NCBI GenBank assembly: GCA_024402695.1
Contig: JAKSTG010000001.1
Location: 124,001-188,000, forward strand
Length of the DNA: 64,000 nt
Direction of reading: 5' to 3'
DNA from: Treponema sp.
Lineage (GTDB): Bacteria; Spirochaetota; Spirochaetia; Treponematales; Treponemataceae
Shown here: one piece after another, positions 43,616 to 53,526 of the stretch
Layout of the letters: every line of letters begins with the position of its first letter
Position numbering within the stretch: the stretch's first letter is position 1
Notes under the pieces: model-generated
What the model was told of the DNA's origin: nothing
What the model saw: only the letters and a program-made list of their open reading frames with translations
The model's database searches: none
Position numbers and translations under genes: made by a program

Positions 43616-44116
43616 TTGAAAAATGTTTTTACAGTTCTGGCAGTTTTTATTATTTTCTCGGCAAGGCTTTTTGCGATAGATCTGTTGAAAACAGCAAACA
43701 GAGATTTTCTGACGATTGAGGAAACACTGGAACTGGCTGAAAAGGATTCAAAGAATTACGGGACGCTCATTTCTGGTCTGGAATATCTGAAAAAGGTTTG
43801 TGATGGACAGATTAAGGCAGATTCAAAAGAAATTGATTCTGTTGTGGACCAGTGCCCATACATGCCCTGCATGGAATGTGTCAGACTTCTGTTTCTTTCG
43901 GATGAAGATATTCTGAACTCGGCAAATTACATATATTCCGTCTTTACAGGCTGCCCCAAAGAAAACAAACTGAAAGATCAAATCTACCTGAGAATACTCC
44001 AGGCTTCGGTTGCAGAAAACAATTTTGACTGGTCCTTCAATGCGGCCAGAGACATTTCGGATGAAGCAAAAAAATCTGATATCTACAAAGCTTTCCTTAA
44101 GGCTAAAAACCACTGA
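43616..44116 (+). CDS. Small exported protein of unknown function
   Basis: 166 residues from a TTG start (an ATG three codons on is out of frame), with GAGAG 10 nt upstream. Signal peptide about 1-20 (VLAVFIIFSARLFA), no lipobox. The mature part is helical with several cysteines (for example DQCPYMPCMECVRLL). No family recognised. Placed just before malQ but probably separate, because malQ has its own promoter. Confidence 0.62.
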   Translation: MKNVFTVLAVFIIFSARLFAIDLLKTANRDFLTIEETLELAEKDSKNYGTLISGLEYLKKVCDGQIKADSKEIDSVVDQCPYMPCMECVRLLFLSDEDILNSANYIYSVFTGCPKENKLKDQIYLRILQASVAENNFDWSFNAARDISDEAKKSDIYKAFLKAKNH

Positions 44117-44124
44117 GCTGTTTT

Positions 44125-44152
44125 TTGTAGATTCCTGAATATATGTTATACT
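44125..44152 (+). promoter_or_regulatory. Promoter abutting malQ (44160) start (possible leaderless mRNA)
   Basis: TTGTAG (44125-44130), 16-bp spacer, TATACT (44147-44152), seven bases, ATG at 44160. Confidence 0.6.
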
Positions 44153-44159
44153 TGTCTCT

Positions 44160-46184
44160 ATGACAACTATAAGAAAACTTTCAGGCACTGCAGTTCCACT
44201 GGGAGCTCTTCGCACAAAATCAGATAAAACAATCGGTGAATATACAGACTTAAAACTTTTTGCAGACTTTGCAAAAAAAGCGGGACTGGAACTTATCCAG
44301 CTGCTTCCCGTAAATGATTCAGGAACCCAGAGTTCTCCTTACTCTGCCCTTTCTGCTTTTGCCCTTCATCCTATCTACCTTTCCCTGGAATCAATAGAAG
44401 GCTTTGAGGCAGTCTACAAATCGGACAAAGAATTCAAAAAGAATTACGACGCTTTCATTTCTTACCATAAAGATGCAGAACGTTTCGACTATGACGAAGT
44501 AAACAACTCAAAGGATTATTTTCTCCGTCTGGTTTACGCACAGTCAGAAACTGCAAAAACCGCTAAACCTTCAAAAGAACTTTCAGACTTCATCAAAAAA
44601 AATGATTGGGTAATTCCCTACTCTGTCTACAAAAACCTGAAATACAGTTACATGCAGGCTTCCTGGAAAAGCTGGAAAAAAGCCGACACAGGATTAAGCG
44701 CCGAAGAAATCAACAAAAGATGGAATGACAAAGCCCTGCTTAAAGACCATCTTTATTATGCATGGCTTCAGAACGAATGTGAAAAACAGTTTTCTGAAAG
44801 CGTGGAATACTGCCGCAAAAACAAGATTCTTATCAAAGGAGACCTTCCTATTCTTATGAACGAAGATTCCTGTGATGCATGGAGCCATCCTGAAATCTTC
44901 AACCAGCAGCTCAGAGCCGGAAGTCCTGCAGACGGAGAAAATCCTTCAGGACAGAACTGGGGCTTCCCTACCTACAACTGGAAGAACCTCAAGGCAGATA
45001 ACTACCAGTGGTGGAAAGACCGACTTGTAAACGCCTCAAAATTCTATGACGCTTACCGTCTGGATCATATTCTTGGTTTCTTCCGTATCTGGGCAATTCC
45101 AGAATGTGATGAAAACGCCCTTAACGGTCATACAGAACCTTACTCTGGAATCAAAACCGAAGACCTTACTGAACTTGGTTTTGACGAAAACCGCTTAAGA
45201 TGGCTTTCTGTTCCTCATGTTCCAACAAGCGCAATCGAAGACATTACCTGGAACCACGAAAAAAGCCATGAAATCCTGAAACTTTTTGCCACAAAGCTTC
45301 CAAACGAAGAACTGTGGCTTCTGGATGGAAATGGAAAGAAAAACTTCGGATCCCGCACAATCCGGGAAACTGATCTTGTGAAACTTGAACTCTGCACCGA
45401 AGAAGCAGAAAAACGTATCAAGGATTATCTGGTTGGAAAATGGAGTGACCGTACCCTTATAAATGTAGCAAAAAACAAATTCGTTCCAAGCTGGATTTTC
45501 GGATCTTCAACTTCATGGCAGAGCCTTAACGAAAGCGAAAAAGAAAAGCTTTCGGAACTCTTTGAAGCTGTAAACAAAAAAGAAAATAAAACATGGGAAA
45601 AGAATGCCACAGAAATCCTTACTGCATTAACCTCCGCAACAAAAATGATTCCTTGCGGCGAAGACCTTGGCGTTGGCTTTGAATGTGTTCCAAGGGTCAT
45701 GAAAAAGCTGAACATCCTCGGTCTCCGCGTTGTGCGCTGGTGCCGTGTCTGGGATGAACAGGGACAGCCTTATGTTCCATTCTCGGAATATGAACCGTTA
45801 AGTGTCTGCACAACAAGTGTCCACGATTCAAGCACAATGCGTGACTGGCTGGAAAGCAATCCTGACCTGATCCTTAACGAAGGCCAGCTGCTCGAAGAAA
45901 AGAAAGAATCTGAAGAAGTTTCAGAAGAAGAAAAAACTGAACAGAAATCTCTTTCTGTTGAAGATTTACTCAAAGCCTGTAAATCGGCAGAAAGTGTCTG
46001 GTTCATTCCGCCGCTCCAGGACCTTCTTTATCTTAATGAAAAATACTGGAAGGAAAATCCGGATGAGGAACGCATAAATGTTCCTGGGTCCGTAAACAAA
46101 TTCAACTGGACTTACAGAATCCCTGCAACCATTGAAGAACTTTCAAAAGACAAGGATCTTTGTAAAGCCATTAAAGAGCTGTAA
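44160..46184 (+). CDS. malQ: 4-alpha-glucanotransferase (larger paralogue)
   Basis: GH77 enzyme that moves alpha-1,4-glucan segments between chains. 674 residues, longer than usual bacterial MalQ (about 500-530). Catalytic residues lie in AYRLDHILGFF (nucleophile Asp), CGEDLGVGF (acid/base Glu) and TTSVHDSSTMRDW (the HD element, with Ser-Ser in place of the usual Asn-Asp/Asp-Thr). An acidic linker of about 25 residues (around 575-602, KKESEEVSEEEKTEQ) interrupts the C-terminal part. Resembles DPE2-type catalytic domains but lacks starch-binding modules. A second, shorter malQ lies at 61219. Confidence 0.92.
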   Translation: MTTIRKLSGTAVPLGALRTKSDKTIGEYTDLKLFADFAKKAGLELIQLLPVNDSGTQSSPYSALSAFALHPIYLSLESIEGFEAVYKSDKEFKKNYDAFISYHKDAERFDYDEVNNSKDYFLRLVYAQSETAKTAKPSKELSDFIKKNDWVIPYSVYKNLKYSYMQASWKSWKKADTGLSAEEINKRWNDKALLKDHLYYAWLQNECEKQFSESVEYCRKNKILIKGDLPILMNEDSCDAWSHPEIFNQQLRAGSPADGENPSGQNWGFPTYNWKNLKADNYQWWKDRLVNASKFYDAYRLDHILGFFRIWAIPECDENALNGHTEPYSGIKTEDLTELGFDENRLRWLSVPHVPTSAIEDITWNHEKSHEILKLFATKLPNEELWLLDGNGKKNFGSRTIRETDLVKLELCTEEAEKRIKDYLVGKWSDRTLINVAKNKFVPSWIFGSSTSWQSLNESEKEKLSELFEAVNKKENKTWEKNATEILTALTSATKMIPCGEDLGVGFECVPRVMKKLNILGLRVVRWCRVWDEQGQPYVPFSEYEPLSVCTTSVHDSSTMRDWLESNPDLILNEGQLLEEKKESEEVSEEEKTEQKSLSVEDLLKACKSAESVWFIPPLQDLLYLNEKYWKENPDEERINVPGSVNKFNWTYRIPATIEELSKDKDLCKAIKEL

Positions 46185-46218
46185 AAAAAAATCCTGGCAC
46201 CTTTTAAGGTGTCAGGAT
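46183..46218 (-). terminator. Intrinsic terminator of the GGDEF gene, overlapping the malQ stop
   Basis: ATCCTGACACC / GGTGCCAGGAT (minus strand) with a 6-nt loop, followed by nine T that run into malQ's stop codon. Confidence 0.8.
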
Positions 46219-46223
46219 CAACC

Positions 46224-47303
46224 TTATGAACAGGTTCTGTTTCTTCCGGAATTCTTTGCTTCATAAAGCTTGTCATCAACATTCTTAATGACGCTTTCAA
46301 ATCTGGTGCCGCTTGAAAAAGAAGCGACGCCACAGGAAACTGTAAATCTTGGTACACATTCACAGTTCTCAACCTGAGTTCTGATTCGTTCAGAAATTGT
46401 CACCGCATCTTTAAGAGGAAGTTCGTTGAAGATGATAAGGAACTCTTCCCCACCAAAACGTACAGTCCAGTCCCCTTTTCGAACATTCTGGGAAAGAATC
46501 CCTGAAAGACGACAAAGCAGATCATCTCCGGTTTGATGACCGTAGGTATCGTTTACATCCTTAAAGTGATCAATATCCAGCATAAGCATACAACCACTAT
46601 AAGAACATCGTTCTGAATGTTTGTCGAAAACCTTTTCTTTCAGAATATTTCTGTTATAAAGGCCGGTCAGACTGTCTTCCACAGACATGGTCTTGATTTT
46701 TCGGATGTATTTGTGCATTTTCCGGAAATTCTGATCGATTGAGAAAACAAAGATAATCATACCGATTCCGAATGGAACAAGGCTTGTAATTGTGTCTTTT
46801 ACAACTCCGGCAGTTTCAGGCAGGAATTTTCCCATAAGAACAATAGTTGTAAGACAGATCACAAAATTGAAAACAGAGAAAACAGCAGGCATGAAAATCG
46901 TTGCCATAATGGAAATAATACAGTCTATAAGAATTGATCCCAGAGGGTTATTTGGTTTAGGAACAAAGTATTTAGAAACCCCGGTTGCAATAACAACAAA
47001 AAGCATCACAAAGTTGTTTATGTAATTGTAAGTATAGATTGATACCAGTTTTTTCTTGTAGAGAATGTAGTTGATGGTCAAAGTAGTGATTGGCAGAAGG
47101 CGCATTAAAGCCACAAGAACAAATACATAATATTCAGGGATATTCGGACGGCTCAGCAAAGCGCCGAGTTCATTAAAGATGTAAACTCCGTGCATTATTG
47201 TCAGCATATAAACAAAAAGAGTTTCTGTTTTATGCAGCTGTTCCAACTTCCATTCTATAAATTCACTTTTAATGTTAAATGACTGCTTAATAAAATTTAA
47301 CAT
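46224..47303 (-). CDS. Membrane diguanylate cyclase
   Basis: Makes cyclic di-GMP. 359 residues: about five to six membrane helices (25-190) and a GGDEF domain (about 205-355) with RFGGEEFL, a functional variant, and an RxxD inhibitory site (RKGDWTV) directly upstream, so product feedback is likely. No periplasmic sensor domain. Ends at its own terminator; upstream divergent gene is the GH13 protein. Confidence 0.9.
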   Translation of the reverse strand: MLNFIKQSFNIKSEFIEWKLEQLHKTETLFVYMLTIMHGVYIFNELGALLSRPNIPEYYVFVLVALMRLLPITTLTINYILYKKKLVSIYTYNYINNFVMLFVVIATGVSKYFVPKPNNPLGSILIDCIISIMATIFMPAVFSVFNFVICLTTIVLMGKFLPETAGVVKDTITSLVPFGIGMIIFVFSIDQNFRKMHKYIRKIKTMSVEDSLTGLYNRNILKEKVFDKHSERCSYSGCMLMLDIDHFKDVNDTYGHQTGDDLLCRLSGILSQNVRKGDWTVRFGGEEFLIIFNELPLKDAVTISERIRTQVENCECVPRFTVSCGVASFSSGTRFESVIKNVDDKLYEAKNSGRNRTCS

Positions 47304-47375
47304 AACTCTACAATTTTAACACATTATCTCTAAAATCTCAAATTTAAATGTAATTATTCCATACATATTATTTAA

Positions 47376-47404
47376 TTGAAAATACTACTTCTTAAGGTTA
47401 AAAT
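47376..47404 (+). promoter_or_regulatory. Promoter abutting the GH13 gene start
   Basis: TTGAAA (47376-47381), 17-bp spacer, TAAAAT (47399-47404), seven bases, ATG at 47412. AGGAG occurs in those seven bases but is only 2 nt from the ATG. Confidence 0.65.
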
Positions 47405-47411
47405 AGGAGTT

Positions 47412-50400
47412 ATGACACTCTCTTACAATGAATTCCACATCAGCCGCGAAATTCGCGATCTCTGTAATTTTGATAATGGACTTTTTGCATCCAGCGGTAA
47501 CGTTGTTTTTGCCAACCTTAAAAACGTTCGTACCTTCCAGGAAAAATTAAACACTCTTTTTGACCAGAGAGGCATGAGCGAAAAACGGGTATCTGCAGGA
47601 AGCCTTAACGCCATGGGACTCATTGATGAGATTTTCCATCACGTTTGCATGCTTTACCGCAAGAACAAAGCACCTGATTTCATGACAGAACTGGTTTCTG
47701 AAATTGAAACTGCCATCGGAAAAGATGCTTACACTGATCTTCTTATGGAATTCATGGAAGAATTCCCACCTGTAGAAGTTTACCAGGGAAAACGCAGTTC
47801 CGAAGAATACCTTGCAGACGTTGCCCTGGATCCTGCAACAGAAACAGAACGTCCAAACCGTCAGCAGGTAACAGAAGAAATGATTATGCTTCTTCTGGCA
47901 AATGAAAACCCTGCCTTCAAGCCATTCAAAATCCTTTTTGATGATACGAAACTTGCCGCAAACTCTTCATACGGAAAAGCCTGGGCTGTAATCAAAGCCT
48001 TTGCAAAGACACAGCCAGTTTACGGACCTTTTGACCATGACCTGATTACTCTTCTTAAGGAACCGGTTGCTTTTGCTCCCGATGATCTTAAAGGACAGCT
48101 GGATTACATTCAGAAACACTGGAAGACTTTCATGAGTGAATGGCTCAAAAGAATTCTCACCGGTATGGATACAATCAGCGAAGAACAGAAAGCTTCATGG
48201 CAGCCTATTGGAGGCGGTGCTCCATGGGACGGACCGGATATGGCTCCTCCAAGCTATGAAGACCTGATGCATGAATACGAACGTTACAGTCCTGACAAAG
48301 AATGGATGCCTAAGGTTGTTCTTATGGCAAAAACTGTTCTTGTATGGCTGGACCAGCTTACAAAAAAATACGGCTACCCTATCGACACATTGGACAAAAT
48401 TCCTGACTGTGAACTGGACACACTCCGTGATGAAGGTTTCACAGGTCTCTGGCTCATCGGCCTTTGGGAAAGAAGTAAAGCTTCAAAACGCATCAAGCAG
48501 ATCTGCGGTAACCCTGAAGCCGCCGCATCCGCCTACTCTCTTTTCGACTACAACATTGCCGAGAATATCGGTGGATGGAGTGCTGTAGAAAATCTCCGCG
48601 CCAGACTTTGGGCCCGCGGAATCCGCCTTGCTTCTGACATGGTTCCAAACCACACAGGTATGGATGGCGACTGGGTTATGAACAAGCCTGATCTTTTTGT
48701 TCAGAGAAAAGACTGTCCTTTCCCACACTACACCTTCAACGGGGAAAACCTTTCTCACGATCCAAGAACTTCCGTTTATCTGGAAGACCACTACTATTCA
48801 AAAAATGACTGTTCTGTTGTCTTCAAGCGTGTAGATAATCAGACCGGAGATGTTCGCTATATTTACCACGGAAACGACGGTACAGGACTTCCATGGAATG
48901 ACACAGCTCAGATTGACTTCCTGAATCCTCAGGCAAGAGAAGAAGTTATGCAGGAGATTCTCCACGTTGCAAGAAACTTCCCTATCATCCGCTTTGATGC
49001 CGCCATGGTTCTGGCAAAGAAACATATCCGCCGCCTGTGGTATCCGGAGCCAGGACACGGAGGAGACATTGCAACAAGGTCTGAAACAGGTCTTTCTACA
49101 GAACAGTTCAACGACGCAATTCCAAATGAATTCTGGCGTGAAGTTGTTGACCGCGTAGCTCAGGAAGTTCCTGACACTCTCCTTCTTGCCGAAGCCTTCT
49201 GGATGATGGAAGGATACTTTGTACGTACCCTTGGTATGCACCGTGTATACAACAGTGCCTTCATGAACATGCTCAAAAAAGAAGAAAACCAGAAATACCG
49301 CGACACTGTAAAAAACACCATCGCCTTTGATCCTCAGGTTCTAAAGCGTTATGTAAACTTCATGAACAACCCGGACGAAGAAACTGCAGTTGCTCAGTTC
49401 GGAAAAGGCGACAAATACTTTGGTGTATGTACTCTTATGATAACCATGCCAGGTCTTCCAATGTTCGGTCACGGACAGATTGAAGGCTACGAAGAAAAAT
49501 ACGGCATGGAATACACCAAGGCCTATAAAAACGAAACTCCTGACCAGTGGCTCATTGACCGTCACTGGCAGGACATCTTCCCTCTCATGAAGAAGCGTTA
49601 CCTTTTTGCCAACGTTGAAAACTTCCTTTTCTATTCACTGTGGAACAACAATGTTGTGAACGAAAACGTATTTGCCTATTCAAACAGAACCGGAAACGAA
49701 CAGGCAATCGTGTTCTACAACAATAAATATGAAAGAGCCTGCGGATGGATCAAGCAGTCTGAACCTTATGCCGTAAAAACCGGTTCAGGTGAAAACGACA
49801 TTATGCAGATGACCCGTTCAATTTCTGAAGGCCTTGGACTTACTGCAGAAGATGACAAATTTGTAATCTTCCGCGAACACCATTCAGGTCTCTGGTTCAT
49901 CAGAAGTTCAAAAGACATCTGTGACCACGGTATGTATGTAGAACTGAACGGATTTGAAACTCAGGTTTATCTTGATGTCCAGCAGATTACCGATGAAGCT
50001 GACGGACGCTACAGAACTCTGTGCGCTTTCCTGAACGGAAAAGGCTGTGAAGACATTGAAACTGCATGGCAGGAACTTATGTATAAGGATCTGTACCAGA
50101 AACTGGACGCCTTTGCAGGAAAAACTCTGCCAGAACTTTACGAAAAACTGAAGCTTTCGAATGTAGCAAAAGAATTCGAAGCCGCAGAAAAAGCCGCTGC
50201 CGAAAAAGAAAAGCAGGAAGCAGAAGAAGAATTCTCCCTCACTCCTTTCGAAACAAAGAAAGCTCTGAAGTCAAAAGAAAAGGCAGAAAAGAAAACTGAA
50301 GAAAAACCTATCGACAAAAAAGAAATCGAAGAACTGGTTGAAGCATCTCTTGAACCGGCAAAAGATTTCTATAACTTTGCAAATTACTACGTGGGAGACG

Positions 50401-51278
50401 CAAAACCTTTTGATGCAAAAAAATGTGCAAAAGAATATGCAGCCCGCGTAAAGAAACTTACAAAACTTCTGGTAGAAGAAGAAAAAGCCAGCAAGGCCGC
50501 TGCAAAAGAAAAGGCAAAGAAACCTTCAAAAGCAACTTCCGAAGCTGCCTTTGATCTTCAGAAAGCTCTTCTTAAAGAAAAGGATTTTGCTGGTTTCGTA
50601 AAACTTGTAAAAGACAAATCAAAAGAAGACCTTTATACACTGCTTCTTTGTTACGCCTTTGCCTCTTCTTTTGCCGATACAGATTTCGGAACAACCTGGG
50701 CTCTTCCTCGCAAGTTCAACGACCTTCTTAAAGCCGCACAGAAGTCTCAGATTGAAAAGCTTAAGGCAGAAAATCCGGAAAAAGAAATTCATATTTCTGT
50801 AAAAGATTACCGCCAGAATCTGACAAAACTTTTTGTCCTTACAGCAAAAGCAGACCTTAAGGCCTATGCAAAAGATGAAAAGAAAGGTCTTTATCCTCTG
50901 GTTTCTGAAATGATAAACAGCAAGAATGCCTGGCTTCTTTCAGGAGCAAACGACTTTGACAACATCCGCTGGTTCAACAAAGAATCCAGTGATGAAGCCT
51001 TAAGTCTTGTTGCATCGGCACTTCTTCTTTCTGCAACTACTGCAAAAGAAGAAACAATTTTCGCTATGTACAAAACTCTCTGTACAGCAAAAGCAAAGGC
51101 TGAATACAAAGCAGAAAACTTCATAAAGCCTTTTGCACCAAGCGTAAAAATTTCAAAGAAAGCCCCTGCAAAAAAAGTTCCAGCTAAGAAGGAAAAAACG
51201 GTAAAAGCAGAAACAAAGACAAAAACCTCGGAGAAGAAAGAAAAAAAAGATTCTGTTAAGAAGAGTTCAAAAAAATGA
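47412..51278 (+). CDS. Very large GH13 (alpha-amylase superfamily) protein with Lys-rich tail
   Basis: 1288 residues from ATG at 47412; the 12 codons upstream cover the promoter. About 1-300 unrecognised; GH13 barrel about 310-800; about 890-1200 helical and unrecognised; last about 60 residues a Lys/Ala/Thr tail (KKVPAKKEKTVKAE). Catalytic residues: Asp529 in RFDAAMV, Glu594 in LLLAEAFW, Asp655 in MNNPDEET, where Pro654 replaces the usual His. Also DMVPNHTG and FGHGQIEG. No signal peptide, so it acts in the cytosol on imported or stored alpha-glucan. Its stop overlaps the next gene's start (ATGA). Confidence 0.88.
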   Translation: MTLSYNEFHISREIRDLCNFDNGLFASSGNVVFANLKNVRTFQEKLNTLFDQRGMSEKRVSAGSLNAMGLIDEIFHHVCMLYRKNKAPDFMTELVSEIETAIGKDAYTDLLMEFMEEFPPVEVYQGKRSSEEYLADVALDPATETERPNRQQVTEEMIMLLLANENPAFKPFKILFDDTKLAANSSYGKAWAVIKAFAKTQPVYGPFDHDLITLLKEPVAFAPDDLKGQLDYIQKHWKTFMSEWLKRILTGMDTISEEQKASWQPIGGGAPWDGPDMAPPSYEDLMHEYERYSPDKEWMPKVVLMAKTVLVWLDQLTKKYGYPIDTLDKIPDCELDTLRDEGFTGLWLIGLWERSKASKRIKQICGNPEAAASAYSLFDYNIAENIGGWSAVENLRARLWARGIRLASDMVPNHTGMDGDWVMNKPDLFVQRKDCPFPHYTFNGENLSHDPRTSVYLEDHYYSKNDCSVVFKRVDNQTGDVRYIYHGNDGTGLPWNDTAQIDFLNPQAREEVMQEILHVARNFPIIRFDAAMVLAKKHIRRLWYPEPGHGGDIATRSETGLSTEQFNDAIPNEFWREVVDRVAQEVPDTLLLAEAFWMMEGYFVRTLGMHRVYNSAFMNMLKKEENQKYRDTVKNTIAFDPQVLKRYVNFMNNPDEETAVAQFGKGDKYFGVCTLMITMPGLPMFGHGQIEGYEEKYGMEYTKAYKNETPDQWLIDRHWQDIFPLMKKRYLFANVENFLFYSLWNNNVVNENVFAYSNRTGNEQAIVFYNNKYERACGWIKQSEPYAVKTGSGENDIMQMTRSISEGLGLTAEDDKFVIFREHHSGLWFIRSSKDICDHGMYVELNGFETQVYLDVQQITDEADGRYRTLCAFLNGKGCEDIETAWQELMYKDLYQKLDAFAGKTLPELYEKLKLSNVAKEFEAAEKAAAEKEKQEAEEEFSLTPFETKKALKSKEKAEKKTEEKPIDKKEIEELVEASLEPAKDFYNFANYYVGDAKPFDAKKCAKEYAARVKKLTKLLVEEEKASKAAAKEKAKKPSKATSEAAFDLQKALLKEKDFAGFVKLVKDKSKEDLYTLLLCYAFASSFADTDFGTTWALPRKFNDLLKAAQKSQIEKLKAENPEKEIHISVKDYRQNLTKLFVLTAKADLKAYAKDEKKGLYPLVSEMINSKNAWLLSGANDFDNIRWFNKESSDEALSLVASALLLSATTAKEETIFAMYKTLCTAKAKAEYKAENFIKPFAPSVKISKKAPAKKVPAKKEKTVKAETKTKTSEKKEKKDSVKKSSKK

Positions 51279-52399
51279 GTTTTCTAAAAAACTTTTTCAA
51301 TCAGAATATTAACCGTGATCTGGATTCACTTCGTAAGAGGTGGACCAGATCCATTTCTATCATCGCTTTAGTCGTTTATTTCATTATTACTCTTACTGAA
51401 ATAGCAATTTTCTTTCTTTTCAGAGCTTCAGGAAAAGAAAACTTCGACGAACATTTTTATCTCCGTCATTTCTTTTTATTTCCACTCATAATAAACGGTA
51501 TCATTGTCGCTCTTATGCATCGGGCAAATAAAAGTCCTATGAAAGACGGAACAAAAAGTTATGTTGCTTCTTTCCTTTTTGTAATGATGATTTTCATCAT
51601 GAATATAGTTCATTCTGTATTCCCTGTTATTCTCATCACATTTGCAGTTCCGATTTTGCTTTCCGTTGTTTACAGTGACAAAAGACTTACAAACACCACT
51701 GCCATTTTTGCCCTCATAATGGAAATCATCGCAGAGTTTTTCATCGTATGGGACAGTGACAAACCACTCCCCTTTGAGAGTGCAGACAATTTTGCCACTG
51801 TTCTTGTTTCTTTCATGACTCAGATAGGACTGTTTGTTGTGAGCCAGCAGATTCTGAAATTTGAAATCGTAAAATTACAGCTTACAAAAGATTTCGAAAT
51901 TGAACGTTATCATCTTATGGAAGAAGCCATGAGAGACGGACTTACAGGTATCAACAACAGAAAAGCTTTTGACAAAAATATCGAGGATATTTCAAGAACA
52001 AAGCTTCCTGAAGATAACTTTTTTTTTGCCATGATTGACCTGGATAACTTCAAGAAAATTAACGACAACTTCGGCCACCAGGAAGGTGACAAAGCACTTA
52101 TCATTGCCGCTGAAATTATCCTTACTGAATCAAAGAAATATAACGGAACCGCTTTCCGTTATGGTGGTGATGAATTTGTGATTATTTTCAGAAATGAAAA
52201 ATACGATGATGTTTTCAGAACCTGTCTGAAAATCAAAGCAACATATGAAAAGTCTCTTACAAAGCAGATGAAAGAAGTGAACTCTTCAATGAGTTTCGGA
52301 CTTTCAGAATGTTACGGCGATGACAACCTGATTGACCAGCTCACCATCGCCGACGAACAAATGTATGCTTACAAAAAGAACCGTAAAGCCCGTGATTAG
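51275..52399 (+). CDS. Membrane diguanylate cyclase
   Basis: Third GGDEF protein of the window. 374 residues: six membrane helices (about 25-195) and a C-terminal GGDEF domain (about 215-370) with intact RYGGDEFVII; the RxxD inhibitory motif is absent (KKYNGTAF). Start overlaps the GH13 stop by 4 nt, so it is translationally coupled to a carbohydrate enzyme. Its stop overlaps the convergent ddl stop by 4 nt. Confidence 0.9.
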   Translation: MSFLKNFFNQNINRDLDSLRKRWTRSISIIALVVYFIITLTEIAIFFLFRASGKENFDEHFYLRHFFLFPLIINGIIVALMHRANKSPMKDGTKSYVASFLFVMMIFIMNIVHSVFPVILITFAVPILLSVVYSDKRLTNTTAIFALIMEIIAEFFIVWDSDKPLPFESADNFATVLVSFMTQIGLFVVSQQILKFEIVKLQLTKDFEIERYHLMEEAMRDGLTGINNRKAFDKNIEDISRTKLPEDNFFFAMIDLDNFKKINDNFGHQEGDKALIIAAEIILTESKKYNGTAFRYGGDEFVIIFRNEKYDDVFRTCLKIKATYEKSLTKQMKEVNSSMSFGLSECYGDDNLIDQLTIADEQMYAYKKNRKARD

Positions 52400-53526
52400 C
52401 GGCTTCTGATCAGCTGATTCTTGCTGTCGAATTTAGCAAGAGCTTCATCAATCAGCAGTTTTGTAAGATCTGCAAATTCAAGCCCTGCAGCTTCACACAT
52501 TTTTGGGAACATACTGATTGGAGTAAATCCAGGAAGTGTGTTGATTTCGTTCAGAAATACCTGACCGTCTTCTTTGCTGATGAAGAAATCTACGCGGGAA
52601 AGTCCTGAACAGTCCAGAACTTTGTAAGCGGCAACTGCAGCCTTGCGGATTTTTTCCAGTCCTTCTTCCGAAAGATTTGCAGGAATCTGAAGAGCAGCCC
52701 CGTTTTCATCATTATATTTTGCATCATAGTCATAGAAATCATGACTTGGAAGGATTTCTCCAGGAATGTATGCAACTACATCTTCAATGTCGTTGTTTGG
52801 ATCTCCCGACACAGCATTACCTGTAACAGAACATTCAATTTCACGTGCGTTATCAATTGATTTTTCAATAAGAACCTTGTCATCCCACTGGAAAGCTTCC
52901 ATAAGGGCGAAAGCAAGTTCTTTACGACTCTTTGCTTTAGCAGCTCCGTTTGATGAACCTGCTGAACTTGGTTTTACGAACATAGGATATCCCAGTTCTT
53001 TTTCTGCTTCATCCAGGAAAGCGTCATAAACAACAGAATCCATCATTACAGAACGAGGCATGCAAACATAAGGAACAACAGGAAGTCCTGCTGCCTGCCA
53101 TACCTGTTTTGTCTTTTCTTTGTCCATTGTAAGAGCGCTGGACATTGTAGTACATCCAACGTATGGAACTTCGGCCATTTCAAAAAGTCCCTGAATGTTT
53201 CCGTCTTCTCCGAAAGAACCGTGAAGAGCCGGGAAAACACAGTCTGTCTCAATAACTTTTCCACCTGCAGTAAAAGCATTTTTTCCGCTGGCAGGAGCAA
53301 CACTTACTGCCATTTTTTCATCTTCGATGATTTCAAAATGTGCTTTTGAATCAGCAAGAATACGTTCCAGTTCAGATGCAGGCTGAAGATACCATTTGCC
53401 TTTTTTAGTAATGGCAACCAGATTCAGACTGTAATTTTTTGAAAGCCCTCTTGCGATTGCTGCAGCGCTTACAAGTGAAACTTCGTGTTCACCGCTTTTT
53501 CCACCGTATATTAAAGTTACTGTCAT
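52396..53526 (-). CDS. ddl: D-alanine--D-alanine ligase
   Basis: Makes the D-Ala-D-Ala dipeptide for peptidoglycan. 376 residues: N-terminal LIYGGKSGEHEVSLVSA, ATP-grasp core with PYVGCTTMSSALTMDKEKTK, SRVDFFI and NEINTLPGFTPISMFP. Overlaps murE by 4 nt (ATGA), so both are made together. Standard length. Confidence 0.96.
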   Translation of the reverse strand: MTVTLIYGGKSGEHEVSLVSAAAIARGLSKNYSLNLVAITKKGKWYLQPASELERILADSKAHFEIIEDEKMAVSVAPASGKNAFTAGGKVIETDCVFPALHGSFGEDGNIQGLFEMAEVPYVGCTTMSSALTMDKEKTKQVWQAAGLPVVPYVCMPRSVMMDSVVYDAFLDEAEKELGYPMFVKPSSAGSSNGAAKAKSRKELAFALMEAFQWDDKVLIEKSIDNAREIECSVTGNAVSGDPNNDIEDVVAYIPGEILPSHDFYDYDAKYNDENGAALQIPANLSEEGLEKIRKAAVAAYKVLDCSGLSRVDFFISKEDGQVFLNEINTLPGFTPISMFPKMCEAAGLEFADLTKLLIDEALAKFDSKNQLIRSR

